NCBI GenBank assembly: GCA_010645155.1
Contig: CM021323.1
Coordinates: 5,371,768-5,435,767, forward strand
Direction of reading: 5' to 3'
DNA from: Tigriopus japonicus
Lineage: Eukaryota; Arthropoda; Copepoda; Harpacticoida; Harpacticidae
DNA: 64,000 nt
The translations under genes were made by a program, and so were the position numbers. The notes beneath the pieces were generated by a model. It worked only from the letters and a program-made list of their open reading frames with translations. It was not told the origin of the DNA and did no database searches. Below are positions 19,964 through 32,814 of this stretch, piece after piece. The stretch's first letter is position 1. Each line of letters starts with the position of its first letter.

Positions 19964-22900
19964 ATGTCTTATTTGGAGTCCATCCGAATCCAAGGCATCC
20001 GATCGTTCGGGCCCAAGGATTCGGATTTTGCCACCATGAAATTCGCTCAAGAGAAGCGAAACGCCCAAGGGCAGACCTATGTTCAGGTGGATCCTCTCAC
20101 CTTGATCCTCGGAAACAATGGATGTGGCAAAACCACCATCATCGAGGCTCTTAGGTGCGTATAAGCTGCTGACCAATCAAATATCGTGGTGTACAAACGG
20201 ATCCTGATCTTATCTTAACAAGGCTCCTTATGCCTACCCCATAAGTCTGTCTGGTCTGAATAATCCGCTACAAATCCCCAATGTATCCAATTAGGCAAGG
20301 TTTTCGTCCTGTTCATTGATTGTCTCTTTTTCCCCTAGATATGCCACTACTGGAGATTTTCCTCCGGGTTCAAATGGAGGGCGATCCTTCATCCATGATC
20401 CAAAAATGGCTGGAGAATCAGTAGTTCACGCCTCTGTCAAACTCAGATTCCAATCTATTCACAACAATCCACACACCATAAATCGGGCTGTGAATGCCAC
20501 GCAAAATCCGAAAACGGTTAGTATTAAGAGTGTGGATTCGACTATTAAAGATGTTAAACGTGATTGTTCACTGTCAAGTAAGTGTAATGATGTGAATGAG
20601 CTCGTGAAAGAACACTTGGGCGTGTCCAAAGCCATCTTGAACAATGTGATTTTCTGCCATCAAGAGGACTCAACTTGGCCATTGGATGAAGGATCCAAGG
20701 TCAAGGACAAGTTTGATGAGATCTTTTCGGCTGCCAAATATCAGGATTGTCTTAAAACTATGAAGGATGTCCAGAAGAAACAACTGGAATTGGCCCGGAT
20801 TGATAAAACCACCGTGGATTTCTTGAGAGAAGATCGGAAGATAGTCCGTGAAAAGCGGAAGATCCTCCGTTCCAAGAAACAAGATATCGAGGACATGGAA
20901 ATCGATTTGGTTGAACTAAGAGACTCGAAAGAACCCATTCGTGAAAAGCTAAGAGAAATTAACGAGATCGAACAGAATTTTAAAGGTATCAATGCCAAGA
21001 AAACGGAGGCCGAAACGAAATTGCGGGAGTATCAAAAGCTAATTCAGGACTTGAAAAGTGGAATGGGATATCGGAGTCTTGATCTGACAGAGGATGAAAT
21101 TTTGGCCATGATCTCGCAATTGAAACAAGAACGTGAGAAGAAAGAGAAGGATTTGGAGGCTTTGGAAAATGAAAGAACCGATTTGGAAAAAGTTCAAGAA
21201 GATGATGACCGAAAATGTCGAGTTTTTGCGGCTCAATTGGGCGAAACCGAACAGAAACGAAAGACTTGGAACGAAAATAAAGATAGTTTGGACCAACGAG
21301 CTAAGCGAGTCCGGGAAGAATTTGCATGTTTGGGCCTTCAAGGTGATATAGACACCATGGCCTTCATGGAAAAGGTGATACACGAATTGGATCGTCAACG
21401 AAGGAAAGTGACTCAAGAATCAGACAAAGAATTGGAAGAACACCGATTAGCTAGTGGAGAATTGGAGAAGAAGTTTGCTGTTCTCAATGACAAAAAGACC
21501 ACGATTCAAAAGTCAAGAAGCGATTTCAGCAAAGATTTGGCCGAAATCAAGAAAACTTTCCGTCAAATGGAACACGCTCCCGATGATCTGAGGAACATTG
21601 AATCGAGTTTGGAGGCCAAATTAATTGAGGTTGAACGTCATGAAGCCTCTTTGGAGGTCGGAAAGACTGAAGTGAGCATTGATGAATCCAAACGAGAGCT
21701 CAGACAATTAGAAGCCAAGGAGTCGGATCTAAGGGAAGAAAAGGAGATCTTGGACAAGAATCGGGAAGAGATGATGGAGATTGAAAGCAAGAAGAAGGAA
21801 TTGGCCACGTGTGACAAAGAGCTCAAACGCAAAGAGACCAGAAATAATCGAGCTTTGAGCAATATCTTCGATGACGACATTCCTGCCATGAAGACCATTA
21901 AGAGTGAATTCGATCGACTCTATGTCGTAAACACAAAAGAACGTCAATCCTTGGAGGCCGATATCAACAGTCGAAAGGCTGAAAAGAGCAGCCTTGAAAA
22001 ATCCGAGACCATGCTTCAGTCCGATATCAAAATCAAAGAGGAAAAGGCCAAGCGTTTGGAGGAGGAAATCAGGCAAGTTTTGAAGGAGGGTGAAGACTTG
22101 GATGAGGAATTGCAAAGCACCAAGGACAAGTTGAACGAGACCCGACATGATCTTCAGGTGAAAGAGGCCAATAAGTTCAGTTATGGCGAGACCATCGCCA
22201 AATTAGATGCCATGATAGCCAAAGGAAAAACCACCAGCTGTCCAACGTGTCGACGAGCCTTTGAAGAGAAAATCGAGGCCCAAGAATTGAAAGATGACCT
22301 CCAGAAACAGATCGATAAGATCCCAAGCACAGTTCGGTCAATCAAGGATCAACTTTCCCAATTGGATGCAAAATATGAGAAGCTCCAGAAACTGCATTCC
22401 ATCCAGGAACAAAAGTTGGAGATAGAAGAGGAAGTTGAGAGCAAAAGGAAAGAGGTTTCCGATATCCAAAGCCAAATCCGGAACCATGAGCAAGCGCTGT
22501 ATCCCTCTGAGAGCGATTTGGACAAACTCGTCCTCAAAATTGAGGAACAAAACGACCTCAGAGAGGATATCTTCAAGATGGACTCCTTGTTCCAAGACCA
22601 GCAACGTCTCAAACGCGAATTATCCGATCTTGATGCCTCCAATGGCGATCTTCGTGGGACCAGAACCTTGGAGGAATTCAAGAAGGATGAGGAGCATGTT
22701 CTGAAAAGAATCAAAGAACTTCGCAGAGACATCGAAAAGCGCGAAGCTGCCGTAAGGAATTTTCACGCCAAAATGAACACACTCAAAGCAGCCATCAACG
22801 ATTTGCAAAAAAAGAAACTGGAGATTGAGAAACAGGATCAAGAGGCATCAGCTTTGAGAGTGAAGGAACGCGAGATCCAAGAGAAACTTGTTCAACTCAA

Positions 22901-25900
22901 AGCTGAGCAACAAACCATTGACGAACACATTCGAAACATCCAAGATGATTTAGACGCTCAAGGCCAGAAATATAATCGACTCAAGGCTGAAAAAGAAGCC
23001 AGTGTGTCCAAGGCCACTTCCAGCTTGGGCAAGGCCACCCAAATGAAAGATCAAATTCTTGGCGTAGTGGAGCAGATTCAAGTGTACGAGAACTCTGACA
23101 ATGAAAAGAAAGCCGAAGAGCTCAAAGCCAAAATCAAGGATCTCAACCGGAGACAGGACATTAAAGGCAAGAAGTTGTCTGAATTAAAGGTCCGGATCAA
23201 AGAGATCCAAGATCTTCTCATGAATCAAGGGAACCAAAAAGAACTGTCCGATAATCTCACAGTCAAACGCCATGAAGAAGTAGTCCGTACCCAACAGAAA
23301 GAGGTTGAGAAGTTCAACAATCAGTTGCACATCCTCAAATACGACGACGTTTCTCGAGAGCAAGAAAAGCTAACCCAACGATACACCACTATTCAAGCTA
23401 AGATCGAGCATTTGAACGGCAAAAAGACTCAAATGGAACTCGAGATCAAGGATATTGAGCGCGAATTGAGGCAAGACAAATGGGCCATGGCCGAGGGCAA
23501 ATTTCGCGAGGCCAATATCCGGATGCGTTGCCGACAACATGCCATTCAAGACCTCAAGAAGTATACCACTGCTCTTGAAATATCCATTGGTCAATACCAC
23601 AAGGAGCGAATGGATGTGATCAATGAGATCATCAAGGAGCTATGGCGAACCACGTACAAGGGCAACGATATCGACTACATTAAAATTCAGACGGATGAAC
23701 CCAAAGAAAATGCGGGGAGCACTCGTCGGAGGAATGTGAATTACAAGGTAAGTCCAAGTTAGTTTTCAGTTCATTTGTGAGAGAAGGAAAAGATAAGATT
23801 TCGAAATTGTAAAATAACTTTCCTTTACATTTAACATTTTTCTCTTAGAAACCAACACCTTGATTAAGAAAGGAAGGTGTGATTGATCACAAAGACGCAT
23901 ATTCAAAATTGAACGTAACATATGAAACTTTAACATATTTCATATTTTGATCAAAGAAATGCCCTTCTTTAGAATATTTATGAGTTTTTAATCGAAAGAC
24001 TTATTATCTAATGAGCTAAATATTCCTCAAGCACAAAAAGTTGCTTTGCGGGATAGTAGACTAATTAGTTGCTAATGGCCACGTGTCAGCGACAAAAGGG
24101 GGACAATCTACATATATTCGTCGAATTCAGAAATAAAGTTTGATTTTCCGAAAGATGCTCCAAGAAAAATGTCTTAGCTTTACTTGATGTTTATATTCAG
24201 TCAGAAGAACTTGGTGGCGCATATTCATTGTTTCCTTAAACCTTTTTACCTAATTACAAACTCATTAGCATATGGTCCAACTCCCAATCTTTAAAAAGCC
24301 GACAACGTCCTCGATGTGCACACCCATTACATTAGGATTGTTAGTTTCTTTTGAAGTCATTCAGTCGAGTCTTAGAAAGTAATGCTTTCAAATACCATGG
24401 ACATTTATTTGTACCTAGCACATTATTTGAAGAATGGTCCAAAGAAACAACTCGTACTTAAATATCTTGTGAGGTTTCAGTAGGCCTGCCTAGACGGTAT
24501 TTTGTCTGAAAAAAGGGAATTTTTAATGTGAAATAACGAAATTCTCCTTATGAGCAGGCACACACGGCACTTAAAATTGCAAATAAAGTGTGTTTGGAAA
24601 TTTCCAAACATATTACGGTTTGTTTCAAACCCGGGAATCAATAAGGAACAACATTGATTTTGTAAGTTTTACAAAGTCAGGCCCTGGTGGCGATCAGTAA
24701 AAGAAGTTTAACACATCGTGTGGAAATTTTTATTTTTTTATTTTTTTAGTGCCAATTTCAGGGATGTCGAAAATTGCAAACCATTTTTTATCATGCTTAT
24801 GCTTCGAGCAAAAGTAAACTTTAGAAAGGTTAAAACACCATAAATGGAAACATTTTTATGAGATTAGAGTTTATCATCTTTAACTTGCAACCGAATTTGA
24901 TGTTTGTGAGTAGAAAAAAAATGTCTTGTTATGTTTCGAGTCATTCAAGTTTCTAAAATTTTAGGCAGTAAAGTCAAGAATAGTGCAAAGGTTGCCATCC
25001 TGACAATGAAAAAGTTAAATCTCATCCAAAAAACGAAACCAAACCTCTTCAACTTTGTTTAAAAAGAAAATTTTGGATTCAATTAGAAATTACCAATTTT
25101 AATCATCGTCCTTACCTGAAGACGACTTCAAGTAATCAAAATTGGTCGTAAAGAAACCTCCTATAAATTCATGGCGTTGCAAGTTTCGAAGATCGTTGGA
25201 ATAATGAAGGATTACAAGCCATTTTCTGAGGCAGATATTTGAGTTCCAAATCTCTCGAATTTTACTCCCACGATATGAGAGGAAGCTAGAAAGCCATTTG
25301 TTAATGAAGTTTACCGAGTTCAAAAAGACGGCACTAGTTCCAAATTTAATTCCAGAGTCGCTTAGGCAACACCTTGTTAATGAGTTTTGGATGGGTTTAC
25401 AGAACGGTTAGAAATGGCTTGAAGACATATTTTAAGGTTTTTTTTATTCGTTTAATCTTTTTTGGGGCTGCTATCCGTCTCATTCCAATTTTAGGAGTGC
25501 CCACATAAACGAAACTGAAGATATTTAGTTGTTCCTTTATTTTATTGTTAGGCTTAGAAGTCTCCATTATACTGAATACTTGTTGAAATTAACAGTCTTT
25601 AAAACTAAATCAAGTTTTTTTAGCAAACGTGGAAGTGGAAATAGCAAAAATAGGAATGGTCAAGTTCTTGTTATTTGGATTACTGGAATATTTGTTTGGT
25701 AATTGAATTGAGTGGCGCAAATACGTAGTACATCCAGTTTCAGAATGAGATTTCAATTGAAATTCATCTCTAACTTACATCTGACCCTGAAACGACAAAG
25801 TTTCAAACTCAAATTTGATAATTTAAAAGAAAATTTAGGTCTCGAAATATGTTTTGAGATCTTCATGTACGTTACTTTATTAATTTGGTAAATTTACCTT

Positions 25901-28217
25901 AAGTTAAACTCCGCTAAAAAAGTGAGCGAGACATAGGTAATTTCAGACATATTTGTGTAAATTTTTTCCGATGAGATAATTTTCGCAATTACAATTATCA
26001 TTTTTTTGATTAAAACTATTCCACCTTTGTTAATTGTACTCGAAATGCATAACCCAATATCGGGTGGGCATGTGGCATTGGATAATCGTCGGTGGTTATT
26101 GAAGAGGTTGAAGGTCAAATAGTATATCCTTCGTAATAAATCGATAACGAGAGCTCAAATCGATGGCTTTTGCTTTTCTAAGATAAAGTACGGCACGTTG
26201 TTGCTAGTTCCGGTTTGGAACGAATTATGATGGGGTTCCTCCGACATTGCCAAGGTCAATGGAAATGATTAGTGGCCTTTCAATTTTCCAATCTGACCTA
26301 CGTATTTGGATCTTTCCATCTTGCACAAAAAAACCTACGTAATATGGACAGGATTCCAAGAAAGTTAGCCACTGATTTTCTTGCAAGCGTCAAAAACAGA
26401 TTAAAAGCGTCAATAGGTGAGTTGTTGAACCTACCAAGAGGTAATGCGAAGTATGTGACAATGAAGCATATTCTCACTACAGAGATAATTTGGTTGTCTA
26501 GATTAAGGTTGATTTTGCTACTTTAGTCTTTTTACTTCGTATCTCAAATCAGCTTTGAGGATCCGTAATCGAGCATGTTAAAGGAAGAAAGCATTTTTTT
26601 GCCATTTTCAAAGCATCTTTTTTACAACTTTAATCATAACTCTGTGAAATCTAAGATTTTTAAAATCATTAGGCAATCATGACTACCTGACAACAAATAC
26701 TCAGAGAAGTTATGCAAGATATCTGATCCTGAATGTTTTCAAGAGCCTTTATGGGCTCTGTCCCATCCCTAAATCCTCATTATTCTTCGTCTGGAATATG
26801 TAGGAACTGATCCTCCAACATCGTTTAGGGTAGGGTTAGATGTTTTTTACCTCTATTCCTGATCAGACCACTACACAAGGGTTGTCTAGATCTGTGAACA
26901 GTAACTCACTGGCAGGTTAAATTTCGTTCAAATGTTCATTGTATAAATCACATGAAAGATTTATAAATTTACACGAAATCACATTCATTGTACGGTAGTT
27001 AAAAATCTGCAATCACAAGAGCAAAAAATTAAGCTGTTTTGAAATTTCAGTCTTTTGAGATCGCACTCAGGTTTTGAACTGAAGTTCTTTTATTTTCTAA
27101 GTTTTGGGGGCTCTAAAAGCTTTTGTGAAATTTTCAGGTGTATATGAAATAACTTTTTTCTTCATTTTGAACCCTTTTTTCATCATTGCTAACGCATCTT
27201 TTTATAGCTTCAGTAATCAAACTATAGCTCAGATGTTAACTACGTAAATTGAAATGGCTTGAGTAGTTTTAGTTTTGCTATCCCTCTGCAAACCTTTCTT
27301 ATCATTGGTATTGAAACTGAGTGCTCCCCAGTGATAATGTTCATGAACTTTTTGACGATTTTAACTTACAAGCCACCTTGTAGTTGTGAAATAATACATT
27401 TCACAGCTTTTTTAAAAAAAACAGTGAAATTAGCTCGCATGTTTTGTCTGCACCAAGGCACGCCAAAAGCATGATTCCAATATTATTAATGTTTATTGCA
27501 AGTGCAGTTTATGTCTGTTAGGGCATTATTTAAGTATTTTTTCTTTGAACATTTATGTAGAAGCTAACTTTCATGCAACGTCTTCTTAGAAGCCCGAGAG
27601 CGCCAAAAAGACCCAAAAAGGTGGAAGTCAACGATGAAGTATGCTTGAAGTATGCGTTCCCAAACAAAAAAACTATGATCTATTTTCACCTTTGCAGGCA
27701 AACTTATTAAAAAACCATAATCAATTGGGAGCAAAGTGCCTAACCGTTAACCAAACCGTATCTTTCCACGCAAAGAGTCCGCACACTCTTCACAAATAAC
27801 CTTTCACAATGTTGGAAATGTTCTCTTTTTTCATTGCAGGTGGTCATGGTGAAAAATACCACCGAAATGGAGATGAGAGGGCGTTGCTCTGCCGGACAAA
27901 AGGTCTTGGCTGCTTTGATAATCCGCTTGGCCTTAGCCGAAACATTCAGTTCAAAATGTGGCGTGATTGCTTTAGATGAGCCCACCACCAATCTGGATAA
28001 AGACAACATTGAGGCTCTCACCGATGCTTTAGGGGAGATTGTGCAAAGACGAAGTGAAGGAGTCAACCATTTCCAACTGATCATCATTACTCACGACGAA
28101 GATCTCATTCAAAGTTTGAGCCAAAAAGTGCCAGAGATCAAGCATTTTTACCGAGTGACCAGAAACGATCGGAGTTTGTCTCAAATCCAACGACAAGCTT
28201 GTTCCCAATATGTTTGA
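19964..28217 (+). CDS. RAD50: DNA repair protein RAD50 (MRN complex ATPase)
   Basis: Exons 19964-20154, 20339-23747 and 27840-28217 join cleanly (phases 2 and 0) into 1,325 residues; human RAD50 has 1,312. Walker A is GNNGCGKTT at residues 50-58. Residues about 190-690 and 710-1100 are long coiled coils, joined by the zinc hook CPTC (C698, C701). The last exon carries the signature RGRCSAGQK (1213-1221), Walker B VIALDEP (1242-1248) and the H-loop THDED. VIFCHQEDSTWPLDEG is a family hallmark. RAD50 with MRE11 and NBS1 tethers and signals DNA double-strand breaks in the nucleus. About 15 extra residues (29-43 region) precede Walker A relative to the human protein. The last intron is 4.1 kb. 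AATAAA lies at 28349. Confidence 0.97.
23748..27839 (+). other. RAD50 intron 2 (4.1 kb)
   Basis: Donor AAG|GTAAGT, acceptor TCATTGCAG. AT-rich. It includes a LINE 3'-end fragment at 26785-26920. Frames at 25099-25323 (-), 25894-26118 (-) and 26272-26526 (+) are open but I recognise nothing in them; they may be old transposon pieces. Confidence 0.9.
26785..26920 (+). pseudogene. LINE C-terminal fragment, frameshifted
   Basis: Translates as LRLEYVGTDPPTSFRVGLD, then, after a frame change, IPDQTTTQGLSRS and SNSLAG. This parallels the intact-frame fragment at 39964-40116 residue by residue, so both are the 3' end of one retrotransposon family. It lies in sense orientation inside the RAD50 intron. 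Confidence 0.6.
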
Positions 28218-28729
28218 ATGCCTTTACGACAACAGAGGGCCTTTTCAATGTTTTTATCAATGCTCATGAATTTGACCGAAATATGTCCTATAGGAAAAAT
28301 CTAACCCATTTCTATGCGGGTTAGTCTTATTTTTGAGTTCGCTTGGGTAATAAAGGGTCTAAATAATAAGTCAAGGTTGATGAATTCAGTTGGGGATTCT
28401 GGGGCCAAATGGCTATGGGTGTACGGATAGATTTCGAGTTCGATTTTTGCCAGAGTTTTGCCATTTTTGTCCTTAAGGGTCTTACCACCACTAAACTTCT
28501 CAAAGGGTAAAACCCCTTACTTCCAAGTAAGATATAGCAGCACTGCCAATTCGAAGTCTATTGTTATAACAACTAATGGAACTCGAACTCAATTCAGTTC
28601 CAGTGTTGCCATATTGGTCCTTGTTTAGGTCTTAGGTAAAAAAATTTCATACCACCTGGCCAGTCAAATGTAGCAACACTCTCAACTCGAAGCCCATCAC
28701 TTTAATGGGGGGTCAGAGCTTAGGTTTTA
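28218..28729. other. RAD50 3' UTR and repeat debris
   Basis: AATAAA is at 28349-28354. From 28382 a left end of the TTCAGCTGG MITE family is visible (GAATTCAGTTGGGGATTCTG). 28440-28710 contains two diverged copies of a unit of roughly 150 bases (TTGCCAT...GGTCTTA...TAGCA(G/A)CACT...CTCGAAG). Confidence 0.5.
28349..28354 (+). terminator. RAD50 poly(A) signal
   Basis: AATAAA, 131 bases after the RAD50 stop codon. Confidence 0.6.
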
Positions 28730-29179
28730 CAAGAAGCACGGAAATCGTGGAGTGAGAGGCTAGCAATGAGAATTATGATTTCTAGCAGAAACAAACCATT
28801 TGCGTTCTTCTGCAAATGAGACCTAGCTTGCATTGAGCAGAACACGTATTTCAAATTTCAGCCCAATCGAATGCCGGAGTGAAAAGTTATGCCTTCTCAA
28901 AGTTATGTACTGAAGAGAGCAGAGAATGAATGAACTCGCCCTTTTGTGGTAAAACGATTACCAGAAAAGGGCTAGTTCATTCATTCTCGGTAGGATTTGC
29001 ACTGAACTTTGAGTGAGCATAACTTTTGTCTCCGACATTCGATTGAGCTGAAAATTGAAGTAGGTAGTCTACTCGACAAAAGAAAGGTCTCATTTGCAGA
29101 AGAGCGCTATTGAATTGTTCTGACTGGAAATCATTATTCTCGTTGTCAGCCTTCCACTCCATGATTCCAGTGCTTCTTG
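28730..29179. mobile_element. Foldback MITE family CAAGAAGCAC, copy B
   Basis: 450 bp, CAAGAAGCAC at the left and GTGCTTCTTG at the right, with perfect 7-bp flanks GGTTTTA. Central hairpin arms are GAATGAATGAACTCGCCC and its inverse. Best-preserved termini of the four copies. Confidence 0.9.
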
Positions 29180-30484
29180 GGTTTTAGTAAACTTGACTTT
29201 GATTTGATGTTTCGATCGTTTAATTGTGCCCATATAGGAACAAGCGATGCAATCAAAACCTTTTTCCTGAATGTGTCAAGCTCAAGTTTTGAACCACCAA
29301 ATCTTGTGCTGTGGCCAATCCCTGACCATTTTGACCCAAAAATCTACAGCTATGTAAGTTTCTCCGAATTATCTTGTCCATTCTAATTTTCAAGATTTTG
29401 AAGAATTGCCTTATTCTTACGGTTTATTCCAATATTGATCTGCTCAGGATTTTAATGGAAAAATAACCTGGCTTAATTTACCAAAAACTTAGACTAGACC
29501 TTTATCTAAGGCAATGTTTTAAAGCAAATTTGACTTGTCACGCAAGTTCAAATTTCGGCTGGAAAACGTCGGAAATCAACTTTGAACTTAGCATAATTTT
29601 TCGAATGAAATTGATTGACTAACCTTTTAGAAGACTAACTTGGTCCCACGCAACAAAGAAACAACTCAAAATAAAGTATCGAGGCCTTTAAATGCTAAGA
29701 TTTGTTTCATCACCCACAATACCCGTATCATAAAAGTGCCCTCCTCATTCTTAAAAGGGCTTTGTAGGTACTTATTTTTTAATATGTACCCTTGAGACCA
29801 TGACCTGGTTCCATCCAACTGTAACCGACGACTTTTGACAGTCTGAAATGGTAAGTGACATCAATGAGCCGAATTTTTGTCGCAACTAATAAAGTAAGGT
29901 ATTTTGGGTAAAGTACTCCTTAAACCAGGAAATACGTCTGTCTCAATGATTTTGTTAATGCCCTTGAATTAGTCCAGACTTGTGCGACGTTTTTCTCACT
30001 GAAAAAAGGCTTAAAATAGTCTTAACCTTTGAAGTTTGAGTCTCACCAACATCAATGGTTTTCATCTCTCTGCTTAACCTTTTTCTGATGAAATGAAGTC
30101 TTTGCTTTGTTTCACTACTTGAAATCAATTTTTTTGATTGTTCTCCATTGTTCCTATGTTCAAATACCAACTGATTCATGGATCAAGCGCTCGGTGAAAA
30201 GTAATCGACAAGATTAGTCGGTCAATAAGTTTTCAACCAATCAGGTACAGCAAGCGTTTCGAAAATACAGTCAAAGCTGAATATGAGAATAATGTTGGTT
30301 AGCAACGACATTCTTCTTTTATCAAGAGTTATTCTTATCTCAAGAGACGTTATGTTCTGAAAGTATATTCTGGTCAGCAGCAACAGAATTCTTATATCAA
30401 AAGCTGCTCTCAAATATAGTGGTCTAATATCCAGCTTTGATTGTATTTCTGAATGACAATGGTCGCCATTATTTTTGACAACTC
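29180..30484. other. AT-rich sequence, no gene seen
   Basis: Short frames only. I see no domain, RNA or clear repeat. Confidence 0.5.
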
Positions 30485-31087
30485 ACACCATGCGTCATTT
30501 AAATCCGCCGCCACCTTGGAGTGAAGTCATTCATTATATATACAAGCTTACAAGCCGTATACCTGAAATTTGGTGTGAGTCAAGCATTGCCACTTGACTA
30601 TCAGCGATTGGCAATTAAAGGGAATTAAAGAATTTATCTTCCCAGAATCTTTGAAAAGGCATGCCATCCTCAATCTAATCCTCGCAGGAAAAGGAAAATT
30701 GCGAGGTTTTAGAGCATTGCACGACTACCAATGAGATCTGTGAGGGATATCAGAAACCGGCTTATTGGGTCCATCCAAATGCAACTATGTGGCTGTTGGG
30801 AATCGAAAAAGGACCAAAATGGAAGAAAAATGAGGCTGACAATATCCAGCAAATGGTGGATGACGATCCTTGGCAAAAGTGTTTGTCATTTGAATCCGAC
30901 TCAATAGACTAACCATGGAAAAAAGCTCTGGCATGAAAACCAAGGGACTGATCTTCAATTTTTTCCTCCAATTCCCTCCATTTTTCAACCGCTGACAGTC
31001 AAGTAGCAAGGCTTGTTTCATACCAAATTACAATTTTATAGCTTGTATTTATAGGGCAATTGAAGTGTGGCTTTGTTGCGCCTTTTC

Positions 31088-31342
31088 ATGAAGCGAGAGT
31101 GTGGACAAGCGTCACGACTAGCTCATGCTGAGCATGCACTTGCAAAGAGACAAAATTTGGCATAATTCAAGACTCTGCGCAAAATATGTTGCATTGACTC
31201 GTTCTTGCAAATGCAATAATGGTTTAGCTACACCAAATGAGACATCTGTTACAAATTTGACAATTTACTTGAGTTTTGTCTTTCTCCAAGTGAATCTCCA
31301 GGGTGCGAGCTAACCGTGAGGCTTGTCGACACTCTCACTCCA
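31088..31342. mobile_element. MITE-like element with GTGAGAGTGT ends
   Basis: Left GAGAGTGTGGACAAGCGTCACG pairs with the right GTGAGGCTTGTCGACACTCTC. About 255 bp. Homologous to 15945-16190. Confidence 0.65.
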
Positions 31343-31387
31343 TGACAAGGCACACCAAAGCCATACCTACACTATAATCCAATCGTT

Positions 31388-31560
31388 AATCACCGGACAC
31401 CATGAGAAATGACGTCACACCTCTCGGGTTTAAATTAGGTAAAGTTAGGCTTAAATTAGGTTACATTAGACTTAAGTTTGATTACGTTAGGTTTAAGTTG
31501 GGTTTGGTTTGGTTTAAATTTGGTTAAATGTGAAGTCACTTCACATGGAGTCCGGTGATA
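31388..31560. mobile_element. Small MITE with ATCACCGGAC ends
   Basis: Inverted ends ATCACCGGACACCATG and ATCACCGGACTCCATG bracket a degenerate TTAGGTTTAAA-rich centre. 173 bp. Confidence 0.65.
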
Positions 31561-32814
31561 ACCGTTTACATATCCTATAAAAATTAAAGACTGAATGAAA
31601 AGATTGGCCTTGTCAACAAACCTTTGGCTTGCCTCTGATTAGACGATTATCTCGGTGCCAAGAAGATGATTGGATGTCACAAACATGACAAGTGTGTCGA
31701 TGTATTGCTTTAGAGAACAGTTTCAAATTGAGTCATAGTTGTCTGTTTGGCTTTAATATTGTCCCTGGCTAAGCTTGGGCAGAAATGAGTTTTAAAATTC
31801 ATTTTTAAACTCTTAACTTGCATGTAATCTTTTCAATTTGGTTTGACATATTTTTTTTGTATTAGAATAGCAATTTTGAAAAGTGCATGCAGATTTGGGC
31901 TCTCTATGTGTATCTTCCCTTGCACTCCCTTCGAAATGCAGGGCGACCAAAAATACGTCAGTGTTGCACATTGGCCATCATCAGTTTCATTAAATAAAAA
32001 GAGGAAAGATGTTACATAAGCGGTCACCCCAAGATCGTCTTGAAAAGAAGGAAAGGGTGTCATATTTCAGTGAAGTGGAAATATTTTTTGTCTAAAAATC
32101 TTCTTCATGAGCATGCATCTGAGATGTGAGATCTAAACATAAGGCTGAAGGAATGAATTAACTTAACTTATTTTTATATCAAACTAAAGTGGAAAGTAAT
32201 AAAACACGACTATCAATGTTCATTTCTGAAATGTTATAGTAAAGATGACACCTTCCTTGGCATATTTGGTGTTCTCCTGACAACCAATCACATTCTTGGC
32301 ACCGAAATAATCGTCTAATCAGAGACAAGCCAAAGATTTGTTGACATTGCCAATCTTTTATTAAAGTCTTTAATAAAAATGAATGACTCCACTCCAAAGT
32401 GGCGGCGGATTTAAACGACGCACGGTGTACTCCGAAAATTATCCGTCATTGACATTCAAAAGATGCGTGAACACTTGGCTATTGAAGCGGACTTCACCTT
32501 TTGGTTAACCCTGCAATCGAGTTGGCTAAATTTATTGAGTAAATTCCAATGCTTTGTGGATAGAGTTAAACAGCCAATTTCAAATATGCTTAGTAACTCG
32601 TCGATTTTAGTGTTGCTCATGTGATGAGGTCAAGCCAAAGTCAGGATTGTTCAATGTTCTCAAGTTACGTCACTTGATCTGTCGCTGGGCTGTTGAGTGT
32701 TCATTTTCTTATCTCGTAGTGTGCAAAGAATAGACAAGTGTCTTGAAAGACTTCGCCAAATTAACCTCATTTTTTGCACTTAAGATCAATTGTTTCACTA
32801 AGTGACGCCACAGA

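Larger units (their letters stand above)
30485..32428. mobile_element. 1.9-kb composite element with inverted ends
   Basis: Ends are ACACCATGCGTCATTTAAAT and the inverted ACACCGTGCGTCGTTTAAAT, and pairing continues through CCGCCGCCAC for about 50 bases. ACTC directly repeats on both sides (4 bp). No transposase frame was found. It contains at least two smaller repeats (31088-31342 and 31388-31560). The type is unclear; 4-bp duplications occur in several DNA-transposon superfamilies. Confidence 0.65.

Noticed and set aside
20459..22841. Hydrophobic minus-strand frames opposite RAD50
   Set aside because: Mirror translation of the charged coiled coils gives Leu/Phe-rich frames; they are not genes.
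31430..31530. TTAGG-rich stretch as an interstitial telomere repeat
   Set aside because: The TTAGG words are irregular and lie between the inverted ends of a small MITE, so they belong to that element.
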